Shown: one piece after another, positions 1 through 9,200 of the stretch
How positions within the stretch are numbered: the stretch's first letter is position 1
How the letters are laid out: the number at the start of each line of letters is the position of its first letter
NCBI GenBank assembly: GCA_026936335.1
Contig: JAPMXV010000005.1
Span: forward strand, 186,001-250,000
Reading direction: 5' to 3'
Length of the DNA: 64,000 bases
Source: Mantamonas sphyraenae
Taxonomy: Eukaryota; CRuMs; Mantamonadidae
Notes under the pieces: model-generated
Database searches by the model: none
Told to the model about the DNA's origin: nothing
The model's input: only the letters and a program-made list of their open reading frames with translations
Program-made: the position numbers and the translations under genes

Positions 1-1272
1 CGCATTGTTTGCAGCCAGTCCACCCAGAACTGCATGTGACGGGGTACGGCGAGTGCACACAAGGGCACGTGGGTCTGTGTGAGCTGCAGGGCAGGTGGTG
101 AAACGAGAAAAACGGCAGGAAACGCACTGATGTCTGAACCGACGGAACCGGCTGCCAGGGAGCTGCCCAGAAAGCGCACCGAGCGCACACCAGACCACGC
201 AGAGACACCGCCGCCGTACAGATAGCGTCCGGCACAGAGGGTGGGGCGTGTGAGACCTGTGGGTGGGGAGTGTGAGACGAGCTGGAACAAGGGTCAAGCA
301 AAAAAGCTTCGCTGCGGGCGCCTGCGGCGGAAACACAGCGACGTGGGTGGGCCACATACCCATCTGTGCTGAAAAGGAAAGTTCATCGCGGACTCCGCCG
401 GCAGAGACAGAGTTGAAGAGAAGGGCACGCGAGTTGATGCCGCCTGTGCCGCTGGTGGTGGTGAGGACATTGCTGCCGTTGACCAGCATGGGCGCCGTGA
501 GCACTGCAAGGGCGGAAAGGCAGGGGATGAGGAACAGGGAAACAGGGTGGAGAGGTGACCAGTGATGTGTCAGCAACATCGCACGTGTGTGTGTGTGCAC
601 GCGGTCTGATGGGAAGACGTACTGGGCGCGTTCAGTGAGAAGTTCCAGGCATCCTCAAGCCTGCTGGTCAGGCCGTAGAGCTTAGGGGTGGATGCAGCCT
701 GGCAGCCCACAATGATGTCCCCCTTTTGTGACACTGCAGCTGCGCCGAGGACTGTGGGCAGTTTCCAAGGGACGGAGGCAGGGCGGGAGAAGAAACGGAT
801 GAGCGGCGGGAAAACGAGTTTGCAGTCGTGCGGGGAGGCCGATGCATGTGTGCATGGGGCACGGAAACGGGAGAATGGAAATGAACAAAGTGGTGTGCAG
901 GGCATGGAGGGCAAAGTGTGGGTGCAAACGCACATATACAACCGGCAACCTGGGTGGAAGTGTGGTCTGCGCCGGTGGCCAAATCGGGAACATGCGCATC
1001 AGGGAACGCATGGGAGCGGCCTGTGTTGGATGTGTCGGCCTGGTACATGGGCCACCCTGCGTTTTCGTCCAAGGAAAAGTCAGCAGCGACCATGTGCATG
1101 CCCAGGAGGAGCAGTAGGAGGGCGAGAAGACGGGTCTGGAAAAGGGAAACGGATTCGGCGGGTGAAGGCGGGTTGGGTCGACAGGAAGGTGTGGGTGTGA
1201 GTCGGGGGAGGAAGAGGGTGGGAGGGTGGGAGAACGGTGGCTGGGGCGTACCGTGGGGGTCGGAATGGACAT
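1..1272 (-). CDS. Secreted PQQ-like beta-propeller protein, N-terminal part (runs off left edge)
   Basis: Five exons read in one frame: 1252-1272, 943-1135, 623-751, 360-503 and 1-256 (continuing past the edge). Introns are 103-191 nt with GTACGC, GTTGTA, GTACGT and GTATGT donors; phases agree at every junction. The first exon has 7 codons. The spliced start (MSIPTPT, then a run of seven Leu in nine residues, then VAADFS) is a good signal peptide, so the product probably enters the secretory pathway. It is followed by a WPMYQADTSNTGRS motif, typical of the start of PQQ/BamB-like quinoprotein propellers, and by strands of the AAVSQKGDIIVGC and STPKLYGLTS type. The last visible exon has no stop but is less recognisable. 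No catalytic role can be assigned from a propeller start alone. The 5' end faces a divergent 5S gene 279 bp away. Exons 1-4 are fairly secure, exon 5 less so. Confidence 0.7.
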
Positions 1273-1482
1273 GGTGGTCGCGTATCCGAGGAGGGCAGGG
1301 GGAAAATGGTTGGGTGCGGGAAGGCGGGGACAGGACGGGTCGGTGGAGGGGTGGGCAGGGATGGGAGGGAAGGGTATGGAAAGAAGGGAGGCGTGTGTGT
1401 GTATGTGGGAGGTGGAGAGGACGGGGGAGGGATTGGGAGGTGGAGGAGCGGGGTGGAAGTGGTTGTGCGGGGGAAAACGGGC

Positions 1483-1493
1483 GGTCGCAAGTG
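1483..1493 (+). promoter_or_regulatory. Conserved 5S upstream element, copy 1
   Basis: The 11-mer GGTCGCAAGTG ends 58 nt before the first base of the 5S gene at 1552. The same 11-mer lies 57-58 nt upstream of the other two 5S copies. A role as an RNA polymerase III upstream element is inferred from position and conservation only. Confidence 0.5.
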
Positions 1494-1551
1494 CGCGCGG
1501 GGCAGTAGGTTTGGCGCAGGGTGTACCTGGAGAGGCAGCGGAAGAAAAGTA

Positions 1552-1669
1552 ACCAACGTTCAAACACTCCAGAAAGCACAGGGTCCCTGCCGAACCCCAC
1601 CGTTAAGCTGGAGATGGCAGCCGTAGTACTTTGATGGGGGACCTCAAGGGAATTGGCTGTGACGTTGGT
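1552..1669 (+). rRNA. 5S ribosomal RNA, copy 1
   Basis: A 118-nt 5S rRNA gene. The ends ACCAACGT and ACGTTGGT pair perfectly as helix I. The internal control region is recognisable: a box A-like TTAAGCTGGAGATGGC and a box C-like TGATGGGGGACCTCAAGGG, matching the eukaryotic GGATGGGAGACCGCCTGGG pattern. T runs follow directly. The sequence is identical to the copies at 5800-5917 and 15462-15579. It stands alone, not in a tandem array, between the divergent PQQ gene and the 3' end of the ankyrin gene. Confidence 0.95.
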
Positions 1670-1676
1670 AATTCTC

Positions 1677-1691
1677 TTTTTTGCTTTTTTT
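1677..1691 (+). terminator. Pol III T-run terminator of 5S copy 1
   Basis: T6 followed by GC and T7, starting 8 nt after the 5S 3' end. This is the usual RNA polymerase III stop signal. Confidence 0.75.
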
Positions 1692-1791
1692 CGGCTTGGC
1701 TCTTTTTGCGTATGGTTCCCAGTGCCGACTGTGGGTCATTGTGTTTTCGGGCGGGTGGGGTGGGTAGTGCTTCGCTTCATTGAATGTGTCC

Positions 1792-1818
1792 ACGTGTGTG
1801 TGTGTATGTGTGTGTCTT
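1792..1818. repeat. (GT)n-rich microsatellite
   Basis: A GT-rich simple repeat interrupted by an A. It lies in the 242-bp gap between 5S copy 1 and the ankyrin gene stop; I see no gene in this gap. Confidence 0.7.
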
Positions 1819-1911
1819 GTTCCCCCCTGCTCTCCTGCAGACAATGAACTGGGACTCAGCGTTGATTCGTGGGTACTGGGAGTCGGTGGGGGCGCATGTC
1901 ATGCATACCCA

Positions 1912-4900
1912 TCAAGCACCTGTCCATGCCCCGTTTGCACGCACCAGCCACGTCTCCACCCTCTCCACCACCTCGTCCGGCAGCGTCACCCACTGTTCCC
2001 ACCCCTTCTCCTCCACATACCTGTCCATCCCACCCGCCTCGAACATCGCTTCCCTTTCCTCCATGTTCATCACAAACATCGTTTCCAGCTCCTCGTCGAG
2101 CCCATCCGTCTCCAACAGCATCCAATGCACGGCGCGACTCCACGTTGGCCTCGTTGTTCGGCGCACCTTGGACGCATCTGCCCCGAGCCACCGCAGCTCC
2201 TGAATCATCTCATCGCGTCGGGCCGATCTAGACCAAATGGCCCGTTCAAGGACACTGACAGAGTCTCGCACACTGCCTGCCCGCGTGTTTGGATTTGCTC
2301 CCCACTTGATGCCGGCTCTCACCAGCTCCACCTCGCCGAGTCTTGCAGCCGCAATCACCTCCTCTGCCACGTTGCAGTTGCGCAGGAGCACAGGATGGCG
2401 CCAAAACCCGTCGACAATGACATGGCACAGCCGCTTGTTCTCCTCGCAGACAGTCATCTTGGTTACGGCCGTGTCGTACGGGTGCAGCCGCAGACGCTCC
2501 AAGTTCACTGTAGGTGTGCTGCTTAGCAGCTCCTCAAGCACCTTCTCACTGCCCAACCGTAGAGAGATCGCCTGCAAGTCCAGTTCCATCAGACTGCTTT
2601 TCGGCGACCAAGCGCTGCGAAGCAAAGTCTCCGTGATCACATCCATCATCGACACAGAGGCTTTCTCCACTTTGGCCATGTGCAGCCGCTCCAATGTCAC
2701 CGCGAATTGTGCCAGTTGGATTGCCTGGGAGCTGCTCAGCGAGGCGCGATTCATGACCAGACATTGCAACATGCCGGGATGTTGCACCAACGCCTGAACA
2801 AACAAGGCAAACTCGGCCTCGGAAGTTTCCCCCGTCAGTTCCAGCACCTGGATGGGTTCTCGGCTCACAGAGAGGGCAGCCGTGACCAACCTGAGCTCAC
2901 CAAACCCCATGCGCAGTCTCTGTCCAGACAATGTCGCCCCTGCGCGCAGCAACGCAAGCACAACTTCCTCCGTTTCACCCTTCCACGTTTCCAGCGCTTG
3001 GCTCACAGGACACATGAAACTGCCCATGCCAGTTGGGTGAGGACTAGCCCCAGCATCAAGCAGCATCTGCACCGAATGCAGACACCCGCGCGTCGCTGCG
3101 TGCACCACAGGCGGCGGTACTTTCCTCCTGCCCTCTTCGAGCTGGCTCCCGTGCACATTTGCTCCTGCATCAAGCAGCACCTTTACCATGGCCGCACGTG
3201 CGGTGTCGTTGACTGTGTTTGCCGCCAGCGCGAGCAGCGACCACCCGTCCCGCTCATGCTGTGGATCAGCCCCTGCTTCCAGCAGCATCTGCAGCACTGA
3301 CACCTTGCATTGTTCAACAGCAATCATGGCCCCTGCGTCGTAATCCAGCGCCTGTCCGCAGCGCAGGATCAGGTTCACCATCAACTCGCCTGACGATCTC
3401 ACCGCATACGTCAGCGCGCTCTCTCCCGCGTCGTCCACGTGCGACACATCTGCACCAACCTCCAGCATGCACTTCACTGTGTTCAGAAATCCCTTCTCCA
3501 CCGCCGCCGTGATGGCGCGTTTGTTCGAAAAGGGACAATTGACGTCAAGTTTTGCGCCTGCATCCACCAGCATCCTCAATGCATTGGTTTGGTGGTTGTC
3601 GCATGCACACCACACAGGTGTGGCACCATGAGCACTTACAGCATCGACGTTTGCTCCCGCTTCAATCAGCAGGCGCACCGTGTCTGCAGACGAGCCCTCG
3701 TCCCGAGTCAGAGTCACCATCAATGGCGTGAAGCCCTGTTTGCCCGATTCCACGTCAAATCCGCCCTTCAAAAGTGCCTCCATGCAGCCAATGTGCTGTT
3801 TGTCGTCCGCAAAGAAGAACGCGGTCACTCCGTTGGCTCCCTCTGCATTTGGATCTGCCCCAGCTTGCAGCAGCAAACGCACGCATTCCTCGTGGCCACT
3901 TCTGCTGGCTGCAATGAGCGCTGTGAATCCAGAGTGCGTCGCAGGGCAGTCAATGTCTGCACCGGCCTCCAGCAACGTGCGCACGTTGCTTGTTTTGCCA
4001 TTGGCAGCTGCCGCCGCCAGGGCTGTGTGCGGGAATCCCGATGAGATCCTGTCCACCATTGCGCCGTGTGCCAACAACCGCTGGACCATCTCTGGCGATG
4101 CAGACGCAGATGCAAGCAACAGCACGTCCAACGTGTCTTCTGGCCCATTCACATCCACTCCCGACGCCACCAACAGGTCGACCATGTCCACATTGTCTGC
4201 TTGGATCACTTTGCACAGAATCGTGTGGCACATGGAAGGGGCGATGACGTGCGCGCGCAGGAGACAATCCAGCATGGCCACGGATCCGGCCTCGATGGCT
4301 GCCTCCATCGCCATCCCTTGAGCCCACGGGTTGCCAGCACAGACGCCTGCATTGACCAATAGCTGGCATATGTCCATCCTGCCTTGTTCGATGGCACTCA
4401 CCAAAGGCGTTGTCTTGTCTCCAGACGAGGCATTGCTGAATAGGGCAATGTGTCGCCCTGCCAGCACCCGGACACATTCAAGGGTGCCTGATCTGACCAA
4501 TTCCAACGCCAGTGTCTTCAGTACCGTTTCTCTTGCGTCCAGCACCTTGCCTTTGTCCACCAGTGTGACAACACAGTCCACATGACCCTGCGAGGCTGCT
4601 GCCACCACTGCCTTCACCACGTGTCTTTTCATGCGCACCTTGGCCCACTGAGGGTCTTCCAGCATCTGTGAAATCTGTTTTGCATCTCCACCCTCGGCTG
4701 CTTCCACCAGCTGCAATCCCATGCTGCGCTTTTCGCCTGGTTGTGCTCGTACCCGTTCCTCCTCCTCCTCCTCCTCTTCCTCTCGCTCATTTCTCCCTAC
4801 CTCCCACACACGGGAAAGCGCACCTGCGTGGAAACATGCACGCAGTTCTGTTGTCTCCACCTGAGTACCCTCAGGATGCTGTGGCCCGTTGGAGGACGAC

Positions 4901-5643
4901 GACCCAAAACGCTGATTGGTGTTCGATCTGTTGCTGCTGGCGCCTGAAGAGCGTTGTTTCACTTTGAAACTGCTTCTTTGCTTGCTTGATCCATCGTCGT
5001 GGTCCTCAGTGCGCTGTCGAGTGGACTTGGGGTGAGTGATGAATCGACGTCGTCGTTTTCCCTCCTCTTTCGTCATGGTCAGCCACTCTGCCACTCTCCA
5101 CACAAAGGCATGGCATAGACCCTCCGCGTCGCGGATGAGAAGCGCCATTTCCACTGCCAGGTCGTCGTCCGCGGCCACTGCAAAGTGCACCTCCTTGCGC
5201 CAGGGAACCACACGTCGATCTCGCTCGCGTCCGCCGCCGTACATGGCCTGCCTCAGCCACGTACGACCTTGCTCGCCCATGTCCCACACAGCTGCGCCAG
5301 TCGCAAGCACGGCGCTTCGCTCCCAGTCAAATTCCACGCCTGATCTGCTGGCGCCAAAGCCCTCCACCAGCGCGTACGTGCACTCAAAGTGCTTCCCTTT
5401 CACAGCATGGTGCAATGCACGCCGACCATTTGCATCTTCAATGTCCACAGCTGCGCCGGCTGAGCACAGGGCCCACACTTTGTCCGCGCGTCCGTTTTGG
5501 CTGGCGATCATGAGTGGGGTTTGCCCGTTGCTGGAGTTTTGGGCATTCAGTGCTTCGGAGTCGCATGTCTTCAAGGCGTCAAGTAGCTTCTCGACACTTC
5601 CCCACCGACCACAATGGGCAACCAGGTCGTCTGGTGTGGACAT
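1912..5643 (-). CDS. Ankyrin-repeat protein with C-terminal leucine-rich region
   Basis: An uninterrupted ORF of 1243 residues from MSTPDDLVAHCGRWGS; the open frame extends upstream into 5S copy 2, so the first good ATG (5643) was chosen. At least ten ankyrin repeats are visible, of the type GFTALIAASRSGHEECVRLL and TPLMIASQNGRADKV, first near residues 50-110 and then in a continuous block from about 480 to 900. An acidic Glu tract (GAG repeat) and Ser-rich stretch lie near residue 300. The C-terminal third has Leu-spaced segments (LECVRVL, LMELDLQAISLRLG, NLERLRLHP) resembling LRR/RNI repeats. No signal peptide or membrane segment is visible. Such proteins are usually cytosolic scaffolds; the partner is unknown. 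Only 156 bp separate its ATG from the 3' end of 5S copy 2 on the same strand, so its promoter must lie beside or within the 5S unit. Confidence 0.85.
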   Translation of the reverse strand: MSTPDDLVAHCGRWGSVEKLLDALKTCDSEALNAQNSSNGQTPLMIASQNGRADKVWALCSAGAAVDIEDANGRRALHHAVKGKHFECTYALVEGFGASRSGVEFDWERSAVLATGAAVWDMGEQGRTWLRQAMYGGGRERDRRVVPWRKEVHFAVAADDDLAVEMALLIRDAEGLCHAFVWRVAEWLTMTKEEGKRRRRFITHPKSTRQRTEDHDDGSSKQRSSFKVKQRSSGASSNRSNTNQRFGSSSSNGPQHPEGTQVETTELRACFHAGALSRVWEVGRNEREEEEEEEEERVRAQPGEKRSMGLQLVEAAEGGDAKQISQMLEDPQWAKVRMKRHVVKAVVAAASQGHVDCVVTLVDKGKVLDARETVLKTLALELVRSGTLECVRVLAGRHIALFSNASSGDKTTPLVSAIEQGRMDICQLLVNAGVCAGNPWAQGMAMEAAIEAGSVAMLDCLLRAHVIAPSMCHTILCKVIQADNVDMVDLLVASGVDVNGPEDTLDVLLLASASASPEMVQRLLAHGAMVDRISSGFPHTALAAAAANGKTSNVRTLLEAGADIDCPATHSGFTALIAASRSGHEECVRLLLQAGADPNAEGANGVTAFFFADDKQHIGCMEALLKGGFDVESGKQGFTPLMVTLTRDEGSSADTVRLLIEAGANVDAVSAHGATPVWCACDNHQTNALRMLVDAGAKLDVNCPFSNKRAITAAVEKGFLNTVKCMLEVGADVSHVDDAGESALTYAVRSSGELMVNLILRCGQALDYDAGAMIAVEQCKVSVLQMLLEAGADPQHERDGWSLLALAANTVNDTARAAMVKVLLDAGANVHGSQLEEGRRKVPPPVVHAATRGCLHSVQMLLDAGASPHPTGMGSFMCPVSQALETWKGETEEVVLALLRAGATLSGQRLRMGFGELRLVTAALSVSREPIQVLELTGETSEAEFALFVQALVQHPGMLQCLVMNRASLSSSQAIQLAQFAVTLERLHMAKVEKASVSMMDVITETLLRSAWSPKSSLMELDLQAISLRLGSEKVLEELLSSTPTVNLERLRLHPYDTAVTKMTVCEENKRLCHVIVDGFWRHPVLLRNCNVAEEVIAAARLGEVELVRAGIKWGANPNTRAGSVRDSVSVLERAIWSRSARRDEMIQELRWLGADASKVRRTTRPTWSRAVHWMLLETDGLDEELETMFVMNMEEREAMFEAGGMDRYVEEKGWEQWVTLPDEVVERVETWLVRANGAWTGA

Positions 5644-5780
5644 GGTGGCTGGTTGGGCAAGATGGCGCCCGTTCTGCCTCTGAGGTTGCTTGATGAGACA
5701 GATGACTGGGGTGGGCTGGGAAGAACAACTTGTGTTGGGAGGGGAAGAAAGTGTGGAGAGACGCATGTTGCAAGGAAGCC

Positions 5781-5792
5781 AAAAAAGAAAAA
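5781..5792 (-). terminator. Pol III T-run terminator of 5S copy 2
   Basis: On the minus strand, T5 then CT6 begin 7 nt after the 5S 3' end. Confidence 0.7.
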
Positions 5793-5799
5793 GAGAATT

Positions 5800-5917
5800 A
5801 CCAACGTCACAGCCAATTCCCTTGAGGTCCCCCATCAAAGTACTACGGCTGCCATCTCCAGCTTAACGGTGGGGTTCGGCAGGGACCCTGTGCTTTCTGG
5901 AGTGTTTGAACGTTGGT
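5800..5917 (-). rRNA. 5S ribosomal RNA, copy 2
   Basis: 118 nt, base-for-base identical to copy 1 but on the other strand. The two copies thus form an inverted pair around the ankyrin gene. Beyond the upstream 11-mer and the short AAGTA just before the gene, its flanks diverge from those of copies 1 and 3. It is divergent to the giant surface-protein gene, whose ATG is 285 bp away. Confidence 0.95.
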
Positions 5918-5974
5918 TACTTCCCTTCAGCCGATTTCATGTTTACAAGCCACCCGACCCACCACCCTCTCATC

Positions 5975-5985
5975 CACTTGCGACC
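5975..5985 (-). promoter_or_regulatory. Conserved 5S upstream element, copy 2
   Basis: GGTCGCAAGTG on the minus strand, 57 nt upstream of the 5S start. It is retained although surrounding bases differ from the other two copies, which argues for function rather than simple co-duplication. Confidence 0.55.
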
Positions 5986-6201
5986 AACGCCATTCTCCTC
6001 CCTACAACTTCTTTCGCTTCCTACGCACCATACACATGCCCCCACCGTCCTTAACCCACCGCACATCCCTTTAACTCACATATCCACCGCTCTGCCTGTG
6101 CTCATCTCCCCAGCCTCTCCTTTTCCGCTTGCACGCTCCGATTTCTCTCTTCCACCGCCGCTCTTCCTCCGCCAACCACCCGTTGCGCGCAGCCGAGAAC
6201 G

Positions 6202-9200
6202 ATGAGCAGCGCTGCAATGGTTTCCATGCGTCAGATGTGCGGATGCACACTGGCCATGGTGCTGGTTTTGTCCAGTGTCTTGATCTCCGTCCACGGTGCG
6301 TGTGTTTTCTCCGGAGGTGTCATCACCGTTCTTTTTGCTCGCTTACACCTCGACGCCCCGACGGCCTGTGCCCACTCCACCTCCCCATCCCACCACCCAG
6401 GTTTGCATGACGGAGGCGCAAACAAGGCCATCCAGTTTAACGGCAACACCATCGCCGTCGTGGGCTGTAGGTTGCGTGGCGAGGTTCCCTGAGACCCTTT
6501 GTTTCCACAACTCGCGCCATGGCCATCGTTTTCCACCCGTCACCGACGTCTGCCTGCTCACAGCCGCTGCCCTTGTCTCCCTTCTGCAGCCACGACCACC
6601 GCTGGCTCGAGTGCATTCAACATCGGCACCAGTGTCTTTACGCTAAGCATGTGGGTGAAAACGAGCACGAGTGCAGGCATGCTCTGGTTCAAAAGCCAGT
6701 CAACACAGAACTACAACGTGTACGACTGCGGCGCAGCCACGGCCAAGAACCGATATGAGTTTTACACGATGTGCATCCAACCCAACGGCCGTGTGCGCTC
6801 CTTCATCCAGTCCTATGGCGGTCACTACACTCAGTCGAAAGCTCAACCCAGCAGTCAAGGATCAGCGGTGTCCTCCACATCGATCACCGACGACCAGGTA
6901 GGTACACAGCTCCCCCGTTGCCCACACACTGCATCAGTAACTGACACAACACCCCGCAATACAGTGGCACTTTGTCGTCACCCGGCGTGTCAACACCGCT
7001 ACACATCAGGTAGGTGTGGATGGCACCTTTGTGAGCTATTCGCGCACAGACGGCAACACGAACGTGCAGATTCCGAGCAATCAGGCAACGTATGTTGGAG
7101 CCAGGGGGTTCAACGGCCTGATCGACGACATTCGCTTTGCCGCTGGTTTGGTGTTGTCAGACGCCGAGCTGCAATCCTCCATGCGAAGCCAAGACGACGG
7201 AGGACTGTATGCATACTTTCAGTTCAACGGTAACCTGGTGTGCAGCACCGATAGCAACCTCAATGGCGGCATTGTTTCCGGTGCCGCCACATACAGCACC
7301 AACCACGCACCCACCAACCTCGACTGTGCAGGCGTCTGGGGTGGCACCAAGAAATATGATGGTACGTCCACGAACCGTGTGTTCCTCGTGTTGTAGTTTG
7401 AGCTAACCCGCCCACCCCCCCTCCCAAACCCCGTTCCCTTGCAATTGCAGCGTGTGGTGTATGCGACGGCCCGGTAACTGAACCCACCACGTCAAAGAGT
7501 GTGACGAAGGTGGGCACTCCGCCGCAGAAGGTGGGGGAGATTGTCACACTGCGGTACACAGAGGTGGCCAAGTGTGCGCAGTCCAACTTTGCAGCCAACT
7601 TTGTCACGGCATCGTTTTCCCAGGTGCCGAACGGCGTGCAGCTGCAGCCCACTGTCACATCTGTCTCGTTGGACAAGAACAACGCGCAATGGGACATTTC
7701 TTTCAATGCAACCGTCGTGGGAGCGTACACAGTGGTCATCACCACGCAAGCAGCCTTTCCAAACGTCGCCAACAACCCATTTACCATCACAAAGACAGCT
7801 GATCGTACGTTCCTACCTCCCCCCCCCCCCTTCCCCACTTCCTCTCCTTCCTCTCATTCCTAACCTTCCCCCCCCCCCCCCTCTCCTTCCCCCGCACAGA
7901 ACCGATCGGCCAGATTGCAGGGTTGCCAACTTCGACGGTGGTCAAGGCAACGCTCGGCGCGACGCTGACATTCAAGGACCGATTTGGCAACGCAGTTGTG
8001 TCTGGCAACCCGACGTCGGGAACTCTGGCTGGTGTGGGCAACGTTCAGGTGTCTGCAACGGCGCAGTCCAACGTGTTCTCGCTTGCGATCCCTGCGTTCC
8101 GCGCGGGCACGTTTACGCTTTCTCTGTCCAACATTGGCTCTGTGTTTCCCCAATTGCCTGCGGCCATCACGCTGACGCCCGGAAGTCTGTCGTACGCACA
8201 GTCGACCACGACACGCACCCCTGCGTCGATGGTTGCGGGCGCGTCGTTCACGACAACGGTGGAGGCTGCGGATGTGTTTGGCAACCGCCGTCCCGGACTG
8301 GATGCGTTTCAGGTGACGTGGACAGGTGTCACGGTGACGAGCGTAACGGGTACGCTGAGTCTGACGCACGGAAGCAACGGGACGTACGAACGTACGGTGC
8401 CGCTGACTGTGGCACAGACGTACAGCCTGAGCGTGCGCAACCCTTCGGATGGTCAAGTGCTGGCCACATTCCCGTTGACAGTGACGCCTGCGTCTGTGGA
8501 TGTGGGCAACAGCGACTTGCAAAGCGCCCCTACCGCGTTGCCACGCAACTACGCATGGCATGTGGACATCCAACAACGCGACCAGTACGGCAACCCGAGC
8601 AATGTGGGTGCGCCCACTTGGGCAGCTGCTCTTGTGGGTCCGACGCCGACGGTGAATGCCACCGTAAGCACGCCTGGAGGCGGAGGGGTCGGTTTGCTGC
8701 GCGCTTCGTTTGCGAGCGCTGGCTCTTTTGTGGGTGCGGCGACATTGCATGTGACGGCAGCGAGTGCGTATGTGAAAGGAGGCGTGGTGGCGATCAACGT
8801 GGTGGACTTTCCCACCGCGACGTCGCTGCAGCCGGAGATTGCGGTGACGACGGCAGGCACGCGGATCACAGTGACCGGGACCAACTTTGTGGCGTCGTCG
8901 CAGCTCAAATGCTACTTCAACACGCCGAGCAACGTGGGTGCGGCTGTGTTTGTGTCGTCGACGCGTGTGGAGTGCATCTCGCCTGCCCTGGGAGTGGGTC
9001 AGCAGGTGCGCGTGGAAGTGAGCACCAACGGGTTGAATTTTACAAGCAACAACCTGACGGTGTCGACGGTGGTGCCGTGCACTGTCACTGCGCTGTCTAC
9101 GACGACAGGTCCCACGTTTGGCGGCTTCCCTGTGACGGTGACAGGCACGGAATTTGTGCAATCGTCGCTGCTGTACTGCCGCTTTGGCACACTCGAGTCG

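Noticed and set aside
1841-2203. Apparent + strand exon after CTCTCCTGCAG with an ATG
   Set aside because: It overlaps the end of the clear ankyrin/LRR frame on the other strand, and its translation is low-complexity Ser/Pro with no continuation.
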